Below are positions 62,313 through 64,000 of a DNA stretch of 64,000 bases, piece by piece. This DNA is from Arthrobacter globiformis (lineage in GTDB: Bacteria; Actinomycetota; Actinomycetes; Actinomycetales; Micrococcaceae). The stretch lies in assembly GCF_030815865.1 (NCBI RefSeq), contig NZ_JAUSXI010000001.1:4836001-4900000 (forward strand). Direction: 5' to 3'. Under the pieces are notes generated by a model that saw nothing but the letters and a program-made list of their open reading frames with translations, was not told the origin of the DNA and ran no database searches. The stretch's first letter is position 1. The number at the start of each line of letters is the position of its first letter. The translations under genes were made by a program, and so were the position numbers.

Positions 62313-63122
62313 ATGGCTGCGAGAGACGAACCAGGGAACGACAGGGATGCGGACGCCAAAGGCGGAGGCGGCGTTCAGTCCGTAGACCGCGCCCTCCAGA
62401 TCTTGGAAATCATCGCCAGGGACGGACACGCAGGCGTCAGTGACATCGCCGACGAAATGGGAGTTCACAAGTCCACCGTTTCGCGGCTGCTCGGCTCGCT
62501 GGTGTCCAGGGAGATAGTGCGGCAGAACAATGACCGCGGCAAGTATCAGCTGGGATTCGGCATCCTTCGCCTGGCGAGCTCCATTCCCGGCCGGCTGAGC
62601 CTGGTCCACGAGGCGCGTCCCACCCTGGAGAGCCTCGCGGAGCAATACAAGGAAACCGTCAACCTCGCCGTCCTGCGTTCCAGCTACGCGGTGAACGTCG
62701 ACCAGGCCATGGGCCCGTCAACGCTGGCAACATCCGACTGGGTGGGCAGCCTCACGCCCCTCCACGCCACCTCCAGCGGCAAAGTACTGCTGGCAGCCCT
62801 GCCGGTTGAAGAACGGTCCCGCATTCTCCAGGAGGTGGGCCTTCCGGCCCGCACCCCGCGGACCATCACGGACAGGGATGCCTTGGAGAACCAGCTCCTC
62901 GACGTTTCCCGCGACGGTTACGCCGTTGTTCATGAGGAATTCGAAATCGGCCTAAACGCAGTTGCCGTGCCCGTTTACAACCACTTCGGGACGGTCATCG
63001 GGGCCGTCAGCATCTCGGGGCCTGCCTTCCGCTTCAACCCCGAAAATACGCCCGGCTTGATCCAGGGCCTCCGGGACGCTGGCCTGAGCATCAGCGGAAA
63101 GATGGGCTACACACACCGATGA
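62313..63122 (+). CDS. IclR-family regulator (copy 2)
   Basis: 269 residues from ATG 62313, chosen by matching the paralog at 38095 (both begin MA...). Upstream in-frame Met codons (62262, 62298) are possible. HTH GVSDIADEMGVHKSTVSRLLGSL and effector domain DQAMGPSTLATSDWVGSLTPLHATSSGKVLLAAL. Nearly the same length as copy 1, with strong identity throughout. Stand-alone after the fdh cluster. Confidence 0.88.
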   Translation: MAARDEPGNDRDADAKGGGGVQSVDRALQILEIIARDGHAGVSDIADEMGVHKSTVSRLLGSLVSREIVRQNNDRGKYQLGFGILRLASSIPGRLSLVHEARPTLESLAEQYKETVNLAVLRSSYAVNVDQAMGPSTLATSDWVGSLTPLHATSSGKVLLAALPVEERSRILQEVGLPARTPRTITDRDALENQLLDVSRDGYAVVHEEFEIGLNAVAVPVYNHFGTVIGAVSISGPAFRFNPENTPGLIQGLRDAGLSISGKMGYTHR

Positions 63123-63157
63123 CCCCGGACCGAGGGTCCGGGGTCATCGAAACCGCC

Positions 63158-63284
63158 GCTGGTTGAGCCTGTCGAAACCAAGCCGCTGGTTCCTGTCGAA
63201 ACCAAGCCGCTGGTTGAGCCTGCCGAAACCTTGATTTCGACAGGCTCAATCAGCGAACCCTCAGGCTCAATCAGCGGTTCTAGG
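63158..63284. repeat. interspersed repeat cluster (opposite orientation)
   Basis: Copies of CCGCTGGTTGAGCCTGTCGAAACC, several with CCAAG spacers, then inverted TTTCGACAGGCTCAATCAGCG. Same family as 15794 and 16824, in a CTG variant, next to the decayed oxygenase tail. Confidence 0.8.
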
Positions 63285-63632
63285 TCGCCGGGGTCGGTGC
63301 GGCTTCTTTGCGTTCGAGGGTCTCAGCCCGTTCCTCCAGCGGCGGGGTGCTGTCGGTGATGCCCAGCAGCGCCTCACCGGACAGCTCGACGTCGCCAACC
63401 TTTTCGTGGATCCAGTCGTGGAAAGCGCCGATGTGGTGCTCGGACGGGACGAGCACGCCGCCCTTGGAGTAGACCTTGGAGGCCATGCCCGGCTGGCAGC
63501 GTTCGCACGCGTCGAAGTCCTGCATGTTCACCCGGTGGAACAGTTCCACCGATGCGGTGACGTCCTTGCCGGACTCCACGACGGAGGGCAGGTACAGCCA
63601 GTCGCATTCGACGATCGTGTCGGCTGCGCCGG
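63280..63632 (-). pseudogene. Rieske oxygenase alpha subunit, C-terminal remnant
   Basis: About 115 residues of an aromatic-ring-hydroxylating (betaine-demethylase-like) oxygenase end: DTIVECDWLYLPSV, HRVNMQDFDACERCQPGM, LVPSEHHIGAFHDWI. The Rieske and iron-ligand parts are absent; upstream it joins the reductase remnant out of frame, so this is a truncated gene tail. Confidence 0.7.
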
Positions 63633-64000
63633 GGAGTCGCTGTCCAGCAGGGCCCGCACAGCCAGCGCCGCCCGCTCCAGGGCACCCGTCCAGTGCTCCA
63701 CCCGGCGGTGCCTGTCCACCGCAGCATCGAACCACGCGGCACAGTCCCCCACCGCCACAATGCCCGGAACACTGGTGCGCCCCGTCGCATCACACAGCAC
63801 ACCGCCGTCGACCTCCACCCCGGAACCGGTGAGCCATTCAACGTTCGGTTCCGCGCCGATCCCTACCACCACAGCGTCCGCAGCCACGAACGTCCCATCG
63901 CCCAGCCGAAGGCCGGTCACGTTTCCTTCACCTGCGTAGAAGTCCTCAATAACGGCCGATGAGATGAGCCGGACGCCTTTGGCGGCGTGCAGGCCGGCCA
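63633..64000 (-). pseudogene. FAD-dependent ferredoxin reductase, truncated at its 3' end
   Basis: Reads in from beyond base 64000. VVGIGAEPNVEWLTGSGVEV, GIVAVGDCAAWF, and RVEHWTGALERAALAVRALL are rhodocoxin/ferredoxin-reductase signatures (FAD site near GD). The normal C-terminal domain (about 80 residues) is missing; after about 63630 the sequence becomes the oxygenase tail in another frame. Confidence 0.75.

Overview
The window is high-GC DNA with tightly packed, often 4-bp-overlapping genes. OpcA next to glucose-6-phosphate dehydrogenase, mycothiol-type genes and a dimethylglycine oxidase that matches, from memory, the Arthrobacter globiformis enzyme point to a soil actinobacterium of the Arthrobacter/Pseudarthrobacter group (Micrococcaceae). 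It looks chromosomal. I saw no tRNA, rRNA, CRISPR array, phage or intact insertion sequence.

Layout. 1-14,800: ordinary genes (MFS fragment, small membrane proteins, LysR, an alanine-dehydrogenase-like enzyme, a heterodimeric ABC exporter, aminoacyl-tRNA deacylase-like, PhzF, thymidylate-kinase-like, SRPBCC, ArsR/AHSA1). 14,900-21,400: glyoxylate/allantoin operon hyi-glxR-gcl-glxK-allB, whose first gaps hold interspersed repeats. 21,400-22,715: winged-helix protein and peroxiredoxin. 22,848-31,663 (minus): operon glyA-soxB-soxD-soxA-soxG-sdaA-purU, taking sarcosine to glycine, serine and pyruvate with folate recycling. 31,808-38,904: GntR regulator, secreted protein, EAL protein, ribulose-monophosphate formaldehyde-fixation genes hxlA/hxlB, a kinase-like LuxR regulator, GNAT and IclR. 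39,356-48,338: BCCT (betaine-type) transporter, mycothiol-dependent formaldehyde dehydrogenase plus metallo-hydrolase, disrupted copies of mshA and ino1, and an MHS/ProP-type transporter. 48,411-50,911: opcA and zwf. 51,128-62,092: a second GntR regulator divergent from purU2-dimethylglycine oxidase-cyclohydrolase-folD-orf82-formate dehydrogenase, then moeA-like and fdhD. 62,313-64,000: second IclR, repeats, and a deletion-type fusion of a reductase and a Rieske oxygenase tail.

How it fits together. From about 22.8 to 62 kb the genes form a methyl-group catabolism island. Betaine-type uptake feeds demethylation by dimethylglycine oxidase and sarcosine oxidase. Methylene-THF is oxidised by FolD and a separate cyclohydrolase to formyl-THF, released as formate by PurU and oxidised by a molybdenum formate dehydrogenase. 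Free formaldehyde can go to formate through mycothiol or be fixed by hxlA/hxlB. Two non-coding signals link the units: a TGATATATCA palindrome at three TTGACC/G promoters and, as half-sites, after the formate dehydrogenase gene; and a second palindrome (CCYAYCC-N4-GGRTRGG) upstream of hxlB/luxR, ino1 and zwf. Four genes carry what look like +1 single-base insertions (BCCT, mshA, ino1, dimethylglycine oxidase), which are either base-call errors or decay.
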